Numbered from the stretch's first letter, positions 46,362-58,260 are shown. The stretch is DNA of 64,000 nucleotides from Epiperipatus broadwayi (GCA_028023455.1 JAQFVV010006272.1:4627127-4691126), one strand, 5' to 3'. The notes: a model not told the origin generated them from the sequence alone. Translations and numbers: made by a program.

Positions 46362-48061
46362 ACCTTATAACTCCTTCATTGATGGACTGATAAGCTATTA
46401 TTATTAATAATATTATTGAGTATGAAAAATATTTATATAAAAGATACTAGTATATGATGGTTATTATTATAATATAAATGAGATAATAAATGAGAACTTT
46501 TGATAATGAAATAATGCAAAAAGTTACTGCTATATGATGGATTATTTTTGCTAATCCAATAGAATGTATCTTAATAAAGCAGTATGTCAATTTTCATTTT
46601 TGTTCCTTCTGATAAATTTTGCAGAAGCAACCTTGTGAAATTTTTTGATCTATGTAAACTTAAAGATGGACTAATTGTAAATGTTGTTATTTTGCTGTAA
46701 ATAGATCTATGTTATTGTTATTTAAGTAATTTCTCATAGTCGTTTATTCACATCATCCCACTTGTTAGTCATAAATTATTCCATTTATCAAACATAAATA
46801 ATTTTAAACATTAATTAAAATATTAAATGCTTATAAAAGATTATACAATTATTTTAGTCTATTTACTACAAGAATACATGACATTTGAATTTATAAGAGT
46901 CATTATTTATTAAATTATTTAAGCTTTAATAAAATATCTAAGAAATATGTATTTGCTTAGTAAAGAATTACAATTTGTTTTGTCAATTTGGATCTCTTTA
47001 ACTAATTCAATTTGCATATTTCAAATCACTGTGCATATTTATTTTACAATATTTTAATATTAGAAGGTTATAGATGTTATTATTTTGACAAGATTCAATT
47101 TGTACAAGACCCTAAAGTAAATTTATTCTAAGATGTTTATGATGGTTATCAAATCCCATACCCATTCTTAATATCCAAGTGTAATCCTAGCTTATTCTTT
47201 ATTTTATTCTAAATTTAAGAGATCATGTTGTATTTTATTAAGTTAGTAATATTGTTGTTATTGTTATAATTATGATAAGACATTAGTTTAGGGGAAATGT
47301 ATGTCTTTATTTATTGTATTTAATTAGATTTCATTCGATATTGAATAAATTTAGAGAGTCAAAATGATTTATGAAAACATGTTACCCTGAAATACCTTAT
47401 ATAATTTCAAGAACTGTATTATTAAATTTATTTTAATATTGAAATTTTCCATTTAAAGATAAATTTTGAGTTGAATAAATTTTAAAAGAATTCTCAAATA
47501 TTTTAAGAGTTAACTATTATTTCACCTGATCAAAGCAATGAGATGTTTAGAAAATGCTTGTAAAAGGATTACAAGATCTTTATAAGGTGGATATAAAAAA
47601 GTTGATAGTTGTATTAGATCTTAAATATAAAAACTTTAAATGCAACCTTAATGGCATATGTTTATAATATTAAGATTCTTTTATGTATTATAGAGTGAGT
47701 TGAGGTTTCTCCTCCTCTTAATTCTTAATAGTGTTATTTTGTATTTCAATATATTTTATTATAATGTTTCCCCTGCAAATCTTGGTATTGTGACATAGGT
47801 TATTATTTGATTCTGATGAGTATAGCTTGATAGCTTGTTACCTATAGATAATATTTACTGTTTGTAGTTTTGCATTTAAAATTGTAGCTTGTACATATGC
47901 AGTGTTGTTGATACCACTGTTTAAAATTTTAGCTTGTATGTTGTCATATACTAATGCTAGATTTGTTTTTTTTTATTGATACCACATTATTACAGATGAT
48001 GTGTATTTCATCTTTGTCTACTTTCATTATAGGTTACAATATATATATATATATATTGAAA
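46362..48061. other. AT-rich DNA, no gene seen
   Basis: No supportable feature. Confidence 0.5.
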
Positions 48062-48151
48062 TGAATAATGTCTTATTCATTTCACTATCAGTAATGTGAT
48101 CTTCCATATGTCCGTGAGTTAGTTCAGAGTTGTAAGGATTGCTCTAAGTAT
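48062..48151 (+). repeat. Old long direct repeat, left copy, first part
   Basis: Aligns with 58338-58400 (TGAATAAT, CACTATCAG / CACTGTCAG, GTGAGTT). The repeat is interrupted here by the gypsy element and resumes at 55377. Confidence 0.6.
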
Positions 48152-49773
48152 TAAGCTGATATTTTAAGTCAGCTCATATATATATAAGCTCACATATTTA
48201 TAATTTGTCATAAATATTTTTGAAGTTAAATAATTTGTAAAATGAAAAAAAGAATTAATTAACAAATGGTTTTGATTTAATGGAAAGGGTAAAAATTTTG
48301 AACTTTTATTTTGAAATAAACAAATAAAATTGAATATAATTTATTAAAAAAAAAAAAAAATGTTAAAAGTGTTTAATTAAAAGGGAGAAAAATTCGAGAG
48401 ATAAAAGGGTGGGGAAAAGAAAACAAAATTAGATTCTTGGTAGTAATTATACTCTATTGTTGAAACTTTCACAAAGTAAAAATATTTGGTTAGTAATTGC
48501 TATTACGCTAATTAAAAAAAAAAAAAAAGATAAGAAAGAGTGGAGATAAGATCGCTTTTAGAGATATCAGTTGATTTGACTTTAGAGACCAGCAAGGACA
48601 ATAAAGAAAGCAGCAGTGTTTCGAACAATAAAAGTTATTATTATTGAAATTTAATTTTGCGGACTCTTGTCAAATGTATAGTGGCTAAAGTTATCACAAC
48701 CTTCCCCTTTGGGGAATTGACCGCCACTCCATCTGAATGAAGCTATCGAGAGAGTTATGGAATGGAAGAAACGGATATTGCTAGCCGGACAACCAAAGGA
48801 ACACTCATGGAATTCGCATATACAAGGACAAAGGCACGACCAATGGAATGTAAAACCTATGAAAATCAGGCCACTCCGCTCTGATCGATCAGGGTAATTA
48901 TAACGTTTCAATTAATGAGAACTCTAAGTAAAGCGTAATAGAACTTTATCTTTAATTTAATTTTCATTTATTATGTTTATTACGAATGTTTCAACAATAG
49001 AGGGGGGAAATGAATTTGTTTAATATTGTAATCTATTAATGATAATTTTCGTTCAATATTTTTTTATGAAATATTGGAATAACTCTATTTTAAATTATTT
49101 AATATCTATTCGATCTAGATAGTAACAACAGGGTGGGGATATAAAAGTGCGTCGCCAAGTAACAGAGAACCTTGGGGCGTTACTCGTTTGTTAGTAGAAA
49201 ATAAGGAAAGAATTGAAAGTATAAGAAAACGAAAGACACTTATACGTTCATTGTAAGATTTTTGCAAGTTATTTACTTACCAAAGAAAGTGGAGTTTAAA
49301 AATAAACTTCAGGAAAGATTAAAAATACTATAAGTCGTCTTATATACACGTCTGCTAGAATTCGCAGTATTAGTGTAGGCGCGAGTAAATCTATGGTAAA
49401 TATTTGGGAAGCATAATTAGAAAGTAAACAGAGGGAAAATCAGAAATTGTAAGTCAGTTCTTTCTGGATCGGATAGAATTATAAGGTTATTAATAATAAA
49501 TAGTAGTAAAAGAAATTAAAAGTTTTTTTTGTCCAACGTATTCTTGAATTCTTGAATTATTTATAATAATTAGTTAGTGTTCTTAAAGGAAAACCCCTAT
49601 GAGATTATAATCAAAGTTTATAATCAGTGAATCGTCGTTCAAAAATAAATAAAGACCAGGTTTATGTAAAGTTACGTGACCAGGTTCCAAGAGAGAAATC
49701 CTTGGTGGCGCCCTCGATGACGATTCTAATAACTAAAATTCAGTTAGTAGGGGAAGAAAGTTGTCGTGTCACA
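48152..49773 (+). repeat. Gypsy 5' LTR
   Basis: Ends GTGTCACA. The first bases are TAAGCTGATATT, whereas the 3' LTR has TGAGGTGATATT; the start is set by the GTAT target duplication, so the terminal TG has mutated to TA here. TATAAAAG at 49140-49147, followed by a CCAAG...CTTGG stem within the first ~40 bases of the transcript. Confidence 0.85.
49140..49147 (+). promoter_or_regulatory. TATA box of gypsy LTR
   Basis: TATAAAAG after a G-rich GGGTGGGGA; the 3' LTR has the same at 54739-54746. Confidence 0.7.
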
Positions 49774-49974
49774 GAGGAGTGAGGGGGGAAAGTTAGAAAA
49801 TGGCGCTTCCAATGTGTCGGGCTCATTAACAAGAGAAACGCCCAGAGATTAGAGTTAAAAGAGAGAGTAAATTTTTTAGTAAGGGGGTGGATTTCAGATG
49901 GGATTACGGGGTCAGGACTCCATCGGGGGGAGTTAGTACTATAGGAAATAATTGAAAATATAACTCGAGTAAAA
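49774..49974 (+). other. Gypsy leader with candidate primer sites
   Basis: TGGCGCTTCCAATGTGTC at 49800-49817 starts with the TGG expected of a primer site but lies 26 bp past the LTR end. Another candidate, TGGCGCCCTCGATGAC at 49705, lies inside the repeated LTR and is therefore less likely. Confidence 0.35.
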
Positions 49975-50787
49975 ATGCAAGATGGAATGGAGATAATAAT
50001 TTTCGAAGGGAAAAATGAGGAAACATTATTCGAACACATAGAAAGTTTAGAAGAGTGTTTTGATATATACAAAGTAGGAGAGAAGGTAAAAATAATCATA
50101 GCAAGTAGCTATCTGGAAGGCACAGCAAGAGAATGGTGGAGAACTATATATGAGAAGCCTGATAGTTTTAAACAGTACACTAAAGCTCTGATACGAAGAT
50201 TTTGGAACATAGAAAGGCAAGAAAGATTACAAAGGGACGTAGAAACGGAAAAATATTCAAAAGAAAAGGGGATGGGGTATAGACAATTTTTCTTGAGACA
50301 AATGATGAAGTTAAGAAGAGTAATTGAATATCCGATTCCAGAATGCCAGATTATGAATATAATAAGCAGAAATATGCCAAGAAATATACGAAATAGGTTA
50401 AAGACGTGCATACACGAAGGATTAGAAGAAGTCTTGGAAGCACTAACGGATGAGGAAAACATGCAGCAACAAGAAGAGGGAGAAGAAACGCATCTCAAAT
50501 TATTAAACGTTATTATAGAAGAAGAAGAAAAAATTCAGACAATGGCGGAGCAAACGTGCCCTGTAATTGCAGTAAAATTACAGGGGATTGAAGTACAAGC
50601 TCTGTTGGACTCGGGAAGTCAGGTCTCCATAATCTTGAACAAAATGCTCAATCAAATCAGAAGTCAGAAGGGATCACTGCATACGTTACCATTAAAGAAA
50701 TCGGAAATAACTATGGCAAATGGGAAAAAAGTCAAACTCGACCCCGTGCAAGTATATGGAGAAATACAAGTGGGAAAAAAAAAATAA
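49975..50787 (+). CDS. Gypsy gag-protease frame
   Basis: The first ~170 residues are a gag/capsid-like domain typical of retrotransposon gag (ARE-WWR motif, then FKQYTKALIRRFW and a helical stretch). They are followed by a Glu-rich hinge and an aspartic protease start with the catalytic triplet in ALLDSGSQVSII (Asp near residue 212). There is no zinc knuckle, so nucleic-acid binding must lie elsewhere or be absent. The ATG at 49975 is preceded by in-frame ATGC-poor leader and gives a normal gag start. The frame ends early because a run of ten A at 50775-50784 shifts it inside the protease. The rest of the protease (ILGSDFM) is in the next frame. Confidence 0.85.
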   Translation: MQDGMEIIIFEGKNEETLFEHIESLEECFDIYKVGEKVKIIIASSYLEGTAREWWRTIYEKPDSFKQYTKALIRRFWNIERQERLQRDVETEKYSKEKGMGYRQFFLRQMMKLRRVIEYPIPECQIMNIISRNMPRNIRNRLKTCIHEGLEEVLEALTDEENMQQQEEGEETHLKLLNVIIEEEEKIQTMAEQTCPVIAVKLQGIEVQALLDSGSQVSIILNKMLNQIRSQKGSLHTLPLKKSEITMANGKKVKLDPVQVYGEIQVGKKK

Positions 50788-51914
50788 TACAACATACGCT
50801 ATTATCTATGCCAGGTTTAATAGAAGATATGATACTGGGGTCCGACTTTATGTATCAAATGGGGACAAAAATCAATTTTAATGAAAGGGTAGTAATAATA
50901 AAAAATGAAAAAGTACCCTTTAGTGATCGTAATAAACTAAGCAATAGGATAGCATGTGTGAGAGTAGATGATATTGATATGGAGATAGACAATAAAGTAA
51001 GCAAGTTAGAAAAGGATAATAGTGAAGGGAAAGACCAACTTAGAGAGATATTGCAGTGGCACAAACAAGTGTTTGCTACGAATCCTGGGATTATAAAGGG
51101 CTATACGCATCGTATCAAAGTAAAAACAGAGACTCACTTCCAGGGCAGGTCATACCCCATTCCAGTTAAATATAAAAGCGAAGTAGACAAACAAATACAA
51201 CAGATGGAAAAATGGAGTATCATAAAAAAACAGCAATCCCCATATATAAATCCTCTGGTGATAGTAAAAAAAAAAGACGGTTCAATGAGAGTGTGTTTAG
51301 ACGCACGTCAGTTAAACGCCATTACGATTCCTGATAGAGATGTGCTGCCGCATATCACAGACTTACTATTGGAATTCCGAGAGAAGAAATATTTTCCATC
51401 TTTCGATCTAACATCGAGTTATTGGCAGATGCCATTACATATAGAAGACCAAAAATACACCGCATTTAGATATGAGGGATATACATATGTGTTCCAGTGA
51501 GTGCCATTTGGGTTAGTTAACAGTGGGTCAGGGTTGCTTCGATGTTTGGACCAGGTGTTATCCGATAGGGTAAAACAACTTATTGTATATTATATGGATG
51601 ACGTTGTTATAGCATCACGGTCACCTCAAGAACATTTGGAAAGTTTAAATATATTTTTTCAAGAATGCCAGCAGAAAAATATGACGATAAATCTAAAAAA
51701 AAGTAATATATTGCAAAAAGAAATTTTGTTTTTAGGGCATCTCATTTGTGCTCAAGGAGTGAGACCTCATCCTGATAAGATTGACGCTATAAGTCGTTTT
51801 CCTCAACCTAAGAATAAAAAACAAATTATGTCATTCTTAAGGCCTATGTGGTTTTTATCAGAGGTTTTACGAGAAATTTTCTGTAGTCACGGAGGCACTT
51901 TTACAATTGCTTAG
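50788..51914 (+). pseudogene. Gypsy protease end and reverse transcriptase, with nonsense and frameshift
   Basis: The frame at 50808-51914 carries the protease C-terminal MILGSDF, an RT with KKKDGSMRVCLDARQLN, FDLTSSYWQMPL, PFGLVNSG and the catalytic YYMDD (about 51591-51605), then FLGHLICAQGVRPHPDK. TGA at 51498-51500 stands where the family has a residue just before the PFGL motif; a one-base G-to-A change of a Trp codon would explain it. Near 51839 an extra A shifts the frame, so the end of the RT thumb/connection is read in another frame (51841-51975). These breaks are described, not repaired, here. Confidence 0.85.
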
Positions 51915-51979
51915 AAAAGAAAGCAGGTGGGAGTGGACTAAAAAACAAAGCGAGGCATTCAGCAAAATTAAAGAAAATT

Positions 51980-53713
51980 TTGAAAAAAAATGTCATACTC
52001 GCATACCCGGATTTTAATAAACCCTTTATGCTCCAGACCGACAGCAGTAAAGTGGGGTTGGGGGCTGTATTATTTCAAGAGAATAAAGAAAAAAAACCGC
52101 AAGTCTTGTATTTTTTAAGTAGAAATTTAAACTCTGCAGAAAGAAATTATACGACTACAGAAAGAGAAGCACTGGCCATCATATGGGCGTTAAATAAACT
52201 TAAACATTTACTATTAGGATCCGAGATTATTATTATTACGGATCACAAGAGTCTAGAGTTTATAAATAAATGCTACTTAACAAACGATAGGCTTATAAGG
52301 TGGGCGTTATATTTACAAAGATTTAACTACCGAGTGGTTCATTGCTCAGGGAAGGAAAATATCGTGCCGGACATATTGAGCCGAAATCCGGTACTGGATA
52401 CAGGCCAAAATTTAACATTAGAGGGAGCACGGCTAACTCCACTTATAATAGATGCGGATATGTCGATGGAAAGGGACATGAAGAGGATAAAAATTTTTCA
52501 GTCATCCGATCCCACATGCAAAAAGATAATGCAACGTTACAATGATACCGACCTATGCAAGCAAACCGATGCAAAAAAAAATAATAATAAAATAAATCGG
52601 TATAAAATGATAAACGGAATGTTGATGTTTCAAGTCAAAGAAGGAACCGATTACTGGAGAATAGTCATACCCAAAAGCTTAAGAATGCGCTTAATAAATT
52701 ATGTACATAGGACATATGGACACTATGGCACACTTAAAGTGAGTAAAATTTTACAGAGGTGGTATTATTGGCCAAATATGTATAGGTCGATTATTAATAC
52801 ACTTCAGATGTGCCATGGATGCAGACAAAATAAACCGGCGAATAAAAATTATGCGGGAATATTGACTCCTATTATAGCCCAAAACCCAAATGAATTGTTG
52901 GCCATCGATTTTTATGGCCCATTACCTCTGTTTCATCGATATAAATATATCTTGGTGACGTTCGATGTGTTTTCGAAGCTGGTATGGGCTTATCCATTGC
53001 ACAAAGCCAATACAAAAAATTCTATTGCTGTGTTTAAGAAGAAACAATTCGTTCAGGTGGGAAGACCACATGCAATTTTGAGTGACCATGGGACACCATT
53101 TATATCCAGGGAATGGAAAAGTTGGATAAAACAGGAAAACATACACCATATCTTAACCTCTATAAGAAATCCCCAATCTAACCTGTGTGAAAGGGTTATG
53201 AAGGAATTGGGAAACTTATTTCGGGCACATTTGAAGGAAAATCATAAACATTGGGTGAAAGTACTTCCTCAAATAGTGAAAATTATTAATTGCATGTACC
53301 ACGAGTCTACGGGGTTTGCCCCTGAACGATTACATTACGGCCATCTGGAACCTTCTCTTCTCAAGTGTCGTTTGCCCCCCGAGAATGAAACAGTAGACAT
53401 AGTGAAAGATCGAAATTGCGCCAGAGAGAGATTAAAAAAAAAAGCTGAACAGCGAAAGAAAAGAGGGAATAATAGTCCAGTACATTTTAAGATAGGAGAT
53501 TGGGTTTATGTCAAAATCCAGCCTGTGAGTAAAATGAGCGAGAAGCAATATAAGAAATTTTTCCCTTTATTTGAAGGTCCGTACAAAATCATTCAAAAAT
53601 GCGGTCCCAATGCATTCATGATTCTAGGAAAGAAAGGTAAGAAGGGAGCGTATAATGCAAGATCTTTAAAACCTTGTAAGGGGGAAGGGGACAAGTCACC
53701 GTGGGGCAATTAA
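51980..53713 (+). CDS. Gypsy RNase H and integrase frame
   Basis: 577 codons beginning after a third frameshift at an eight-A run (51982-51989). RNase H motifs: LQTDSSKVGLGAVLF with the first Asp, TEREALAI with the Glu, TDHKSLEF with the next Asp. The integrase zinc domain shows H...H with C..C (HRTYGHYG to CHGCRQNKP). The catalytic core has Asp in LLAIDFYG, Asp in LSDHGTPF and Glu in NLCERVMKEL. The C-terminus has a GDWVYVK and LFEGPYKI barrel-like region and ends SPWGN without a chromodomain. All catalytic residues are intact, so this part is the best preserved. Confidence 0.88.
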   Translation: MKKNVILAYPDFNKPFMLQTDSSKVGLGAVLFQENKEKKPQVLYFLSRNLNSAERNYTTTEREALAIIWALNKLKHLLLGSEIIIITDHKSLEFINKCYLTNDRLIRWALYLQRFNYRVVHCSGKENIVPDILSRNPVLDTGQNLTLEGARLTPLIIDADMSMERDMKRIKIFQSSDPTCKKIMQRYNDTDLCKQTDAKKNNNKINRYKMINGMLMFQVKEGTDYWRIVIPKSLRMRLINYVHRTYGHYGTLKVSKILQRWYYWPNMYRSIINTLQMCHGCRQNKPANKNYAGILTPIIAQNPNELLAIDFYGPLPLFHRYKYILVTFDVFSKLVWAYPLHKANTKNSIAVFKKKQFVQVGRPHAILSDHGTPFISREWKSWIKQENIHHILTSIRNPQSNLCERVMKELGNLFRAHLKENHKHWVKVLPQIVKIINCMYHESTGFAPERLHYGHLEPSLLKCRLPPENETVDIVKDRNCARERLKKKAEQRKKRGNNSPVHFKIGDWVYVKIQPVSKMSEKQYKKFFPLFEGPYKIIQKCGPNAFMILGKKGKKGAYNARSLKPCKGEGDKSPWGN

Positions 53714-53756
53714 AGTTTTTTTTTTATTGTTTTTTTTTTTATGACAAATGGGGCAA
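53714..53756 (+). other. Gypsy 3' untranslated linker and weak polypurine tract
   Basis: After the stop come two T-runs and AAATGGGGCAA next to the 3' LTR, a short purine-rich candidate. A longer purine run (AAGGGGGAAGGGGACAAG, about 53678-53695) lies inside the end of the integrase frame. Confidence 0.4.
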
Positions 53757-55376
53757 TGAGGTGATATTTTAAGTCAGCTCATATATATATAAGCTCACAT
53801 ATTTATAATTTGTCATAAATATTTTTGAAGTTAAATAGTTTGTAAAATGAAAAAAATAATTAATTAACAAATGGTTTTGATTTAATGGAAAGGGTAAAAA
53901 TTTTGAACTTTTATTTTGAAATAAACAAATAAAATTGAATATAATTTATTAAAAAAAAAAAAATGTTAAAAGTGTTTAATTAAAAGGGAGAAAAATTCGA
54001 GAGATAAAAGGGTGGGGAAAAGAAAACAAAATTAGATTCTTGGTAGTAATTATACTCTATTGTTGAAACTTTCACAAAGTAAAAATATTTGGTTAGTAAT
54101 TGCTATTACGCTAATCAAAAAAAAAAAAAAGATAAGAAAGAGTGGAGATAAGATCGCTTTTAGAGAGATCAGTTGACTTGACTTTAGAGACCAGCAAGGA
54201 CAATAAAGAAAGCGGTGTTTCGAACAATAAAAATTATTATTATTGAAATTTAATTTTGCGGACTCTTGTCAAATGTATAGCGGCTAAAGTTATCACAACC
54301 TTCCCCTTTGGGGAATTGACTGCCACTCCATCTGAATGAAGCTATCGAGAGAGTTATGGAATGGAAGAAATGGATATTGCTAGCCGGATAACCAAAGGAA
54401 CACTCATGGAATTCGCATATACAAGGACAAAGGCATGACCAATGGAATGTAAAACCTATGAAAATCAGGCCACTCTGCTCTGATCGATCAGGGTAATTAT
54501 AACATTTCAATTAATGAGAACTCTAAGTAAAGCGTAATAGAACTTTATCTTTAATTTAATTTTCATTTATTATGTTTATTACGAATGTTTCAACAATAGA
54601 GGGGGGAAATGAATTTGTTTAATATTGTAATCTATTAATGTTAATTTTCGTTCAATATTTTTTTATGAAATATTGGAATAACTGTATTTTAAATTATTTA
54701 ATATCTATTCGATCTAGAGAGTAACAACAGGGTGGGGGTATAAAAGTGCGTCGCCAAGTAACAGAGAACCTTGGGGCGTTACTCGTTTGTTAGTAGAAAA
54801 TAAGGAAAGAATTGAAAGTATAAGAAAACGAAAGACACTTATACGTTCATTGTAAGATTTTTGCAAGTTATTTATTTACCAAAGAAAGTGGAGTTTAAAA
54901 ATAAACTTCAGGAAAGATTAAAAATACTATAAGTCGTCTTATATACACGTCTGCTAGAATTCGCAGTATTAGTGTAGGCGCGAGTAAATCTATGGTAAAT
55001 ATTTGGGAAGCATAATTAGAAAGTAAACAGAGGGAAAATCAGAAATTGTAAGTCAGTTCTTTCTGGATCGGATAGAATTATAAGGTTATTAATAATAAAT
55101 AGTAGTAAAAGAAATTAAAAGTTTTTTTTGTCCAACGTATTCTTGAATTCTTGAATTATTTATAATAATTAGTTAGTGTTCTTAAAGGAAAACCCCTGTG
55201 AGATTATAATCAAAGTTTATAATCAGTGAATCGTTGTTCGAAAATAAATAAAGACCAGGTTTATGTAAAGTTACATGACCAGGTTCCAAGAGAGAAATCC
55301 TTGGTGGCGCCCTCGACGACGATTCTAATAACTAAAATTCAGTTAGTAGGGGAAGAAAGAAAGTTGTCGTGTCACA
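53757..55376 (+). repeat. Gypsy 3' LTR
   Basis: Starts TGAGGTGATATT and ends GTGTCACA. It differs from the 5' LTR by scattered substitutions and small indels, including an extra AAGA near the end and homopolymer length changes. This points to a fairly recent insertion. Confidence 0.88.
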
Positions 55377-56219
55377 GTATAGTAATATGTATATTAAAAT
55401 GTTAAAATTATTAAATAAATTGTAAAATGATATTAAATAATGTAATAGGCTTTTGTTGAAAATATTTAATGAAGAATCAATACTTAAGCTTTAAATCTCA
55501 AAGACAGGAGATTATAAAAGAGCATTATTGAACTTACAAGTGGAATCAATTAATATTTGTCATCACGGGAGAAATAGAACTCACTGTAGAATGTTTGCTT
55601 TGTAAATTAAAACAACTGTTTAGACAATAATCCTAATGTAATAACCATTTTAAGTTTTGTTTTGATTTATATTTAATACTAACAAGCTATATTTTATATT
55701 ATGGATTGTTTAAAATAGGAAGCGAAAGTTTTTTTTTTTAAAAAGGCCTATTTTAAAACAACTGAAGTTTAAACAAAAAAATTTGCTCCATAATATTAGA
55801 AAATTAAACAAAATAAATCTGGAAACTTTATCACTACTGTTTTTCTCTATGCATTTGAACTAAAAAAAAAAAAAAATAAGAAGAAGAAAGAAAAGAAAAA
55901 AACAAATTGGAGAAATAATTCTATTGAAAAAAAAAAGAATAAAATTATATTTGAATGAAAATATATTTGAAATGTAAAATTATATTTGTTTGATAAATTG
56001 TTACATTTTCATTTACCATTGTCAAATTTCCTCCACTCACAACTTTGACGCCATCCATTTTAGATAAATACACTAATGATTATTACTAAACATTTTCGAA
56101 ACTAGAAATTATCTCTAGCACAGATATAATATTTTGTAATGAACTATACTTCTGTTATTGGTTTAAATATTGTGTTAACATCTTTATATGTAATATTGTC
56201 TGGTCTGCATATTTATTCC
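55377..56219 (+). repeat. Old long direct repeat, left copy, remainder
   Basis: Aligns with 58401-58480, 59045-59480 and 60235-60453 of the right copy (for example TGTATATT...AATGTTAAAATTA, TTTGCTTTGTAAAT, ATTGTTTAAAA(T/C)AGGAAG, and the closing AATATTGTCTGGTCT). The right copy holds three extra segments that this copy lacks. Confidence 0.75.
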
Positions 56220-56478
56220 TTGATAAAATTAAACTTCCATGTAATTTTATATCCATTTCATTATGAATTACTTTTTATAAATTTTTGTTTATTTGTAAAT
56301 TTTTAATCACCTATGGAAGTGTGTACAAAATCGATATTATAAATACACATTTGTTTGAGATAGACGAATGGCATAATTGATCAGATAATTTCTCTCTTTC
56401 TCTTATCAGGTTTCAAGATAATCCAGAGATGATGTAATGTGATTGGTGATGAATTTAGTTATAAATATATTGAAAATA
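56220..56478. other. Inner flank with splice-acceptor-like tract
   Basis: TTTCTCTCTTTCTCTTATCAG ends at 56410, a strong acceptor-like sequence about 70 bp before the coiled-coil frame. It may be a remnant of a spliced gene. Confidence 0.4.
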
Positions 56479-58260
56479 ATGAGTTTATTGCATATTAAAA
56501 AAAAAATTGCAAAAAATGAAAATGAGATGAATAAAGAAGATCAAGAAATGATTGCAGAAGTAAGTGTAGAAACAAGTTGTGAAGAAGATAGCTTAAAAAG
56601 AAGATAGTATAGACATTTATGATATGGACAGTGTTGATCTAGCTAAATAACATATATAAACAAATGGAGCAAAAACAAACTAATGAGATAAAAATTCATG
56701 AGAAGAATACAGCAATATTACCACAGTTAAATATTTTGCAGATGTTCAACATATTATTAAAGAAGATAGATGATCTATACAAATCATATGAATCAGAACA
56801 CAAGATGGATGAGCAAAAGCAAATGAAGGAAAATACTGAAAATGAATAAAGTCAGACTGAATTGGAACAATGATCCAAAGCAATTGGAAGAAAAGATAGA
56901 AAGTAATCTAAAGCAAATTAAATTACATTTTGACCGCATTAATCAGAAATTTGATAAAAGACTTTTGCAGCTTCACTTACTTATTCAAAAAATAGATGAA
57001 GGATGAAAAGAGTGGAGACAAATGGTCTTAAAGATGGATGGACAGATAGATCAAAATATTGAAATGAATCAGCCAAATTAGACAAAAGGTTAGATGATCC
57101 AAAGCAAATAGAGGAAGAGATAGAAAATAAGCAAACACATTTTAAAGAAGAAACAATGAATCAAATGATGGAAGATGAACAAGCTCAATTAGAACTAAAG
57201 CTAGAAGATGAACTAAAAATATGTGATGAGTTGTAATTGAATCAAAGCAGATAAAAATAATTGAGCAAATGGTTGAAAATAAACCTGATACATTAAAACA
57301 ATATATAGATGATGGACTAGAACTATGTGAGAAAGAAGTAATTGAAATTCAACAAAAACATGTTGGAATAAAAGACCAAATGGTACATGGATCTGATACA
57401 TTAAAACAAGAAGACAAAGATGAACTAAACTATATGAAGAAGATAAAATTCAACAAGAATAGTTGAAAATAATTGAGCAAATAGATGAATATAAACCTGA
57501 TATACTAAAACTAGGTGAAGATGATGAGCTAAAGCTGTTGGAAGAAATAGAAATGGAACAAGAACAGGTTCAAATAAAAGATCAAATAAAAGAAGATAGA
57601 TTGAAATAAATGAACTAATACTATATGAAGAAGAAAAAAAAATTCAATTAAAAACAGTTAGAATTATAATATAAAATGGTCAAAGATAAATCTGTTGATT
57701 TAAAACAAAGGTATGATAATGATCTAAAACTATTAAAGGAAATTGAAAATGAGCAAAAACAGATTAAACTAAATATCCAAATACCAAAAGATACACTTGA
57801 AGGCTTAGAACAAAGATCTGATGAATTAAAAGAAGGGTATGATAAGACCATAAAAGGATAAAAGCAAATGGAACAAAAGCTTGTGTATGCCCCAAACCAA
57901 ACAAAATTAAGGTTAACACAAAAATTAATTGAGGACTTGCCAATGAAAGTGATAAATACATTGGATAAAGAAATTCAATAACCCAAGTTAAATATTAAAC
58001 TTGTGCATAATAATTTTTTTATTTATATATCTAATATGCATTTGAATGAGCAGTATTTAAACAGAGTTGTTCAGGAAAAGAATACCATAGAACATCTATT
58101 ATATTTAATACTTAATGGAAAAGAAAGACAATAATCTCACACAACAGTTAAGACTTCTCCAGAGTTATCATGGAAGAAAAAACCTCCAGATATAAATCAA
58201 TCTCAAATCACTACAGAAAAACAATACACAAATGACCAATAAGCTGGATAAAAAGCTCAC
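56479..58260 (+). pseudogene. Decayed coiled-coil repeat protein
   Basis: Starts at ATG 56479 (MSLLHIKKKIAKNEN) and is broken by many stops and frame changes, yet every segment in turn has one frame rich in Glu, Lys, Gln, Asp and Leu with heptad spacing. Internal units resemble one another: KPDTLKQYIDDGLEL (57289), KPDILKLGEDDELKLLEE (57495), SVDLKQRYDNDLKLLKEI (57691), and DPKQLEEKIE / DDPKQIEEEIE (56873, 57096). These suggest an ancestral tandem repeat of about 40-70 residues. No domain name is assigned. A gag-like structural protein of an old LTR element, or a host filament-type protein, are the options. Confidence 0.55.

Larger units (their letters stand above)
48152..55376 (+). mobile_element. 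Ty3/gypsy LTR retrotransposon, complete but mutated
   Basis: Two near-identical 1.62 kb LTRs flank gag-pro-RT-RNaseH-integrase in the usual gypsy order. GTAT duplications flank the element (48148-48151, 55377-55380). There is no env frame between integrase and the 3' LTR. The coding region has one nonsense codon and three single-base frameshifts. It is inserted into an older long direct repeat. Confidence 0.92.

Noticed and set aside
49705-49720. TGGCGCCCTCGATGAC as the gypsy primer site
   Set aside because: The same sequence is present inside the 3' LTR copy and the repeat continues about 55 bp past it, so it lies within the LTR as defined by the target duplication.
48651-54510. 86-codon minus-strand open frames at the same place in both gypsy LTRs (48651-48911, 54250-54510)
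   Set aside because: The LTRs are near-identical by origin, so shared openness carries no evidence of selection. The translation has no domain and lies antisense in U3.
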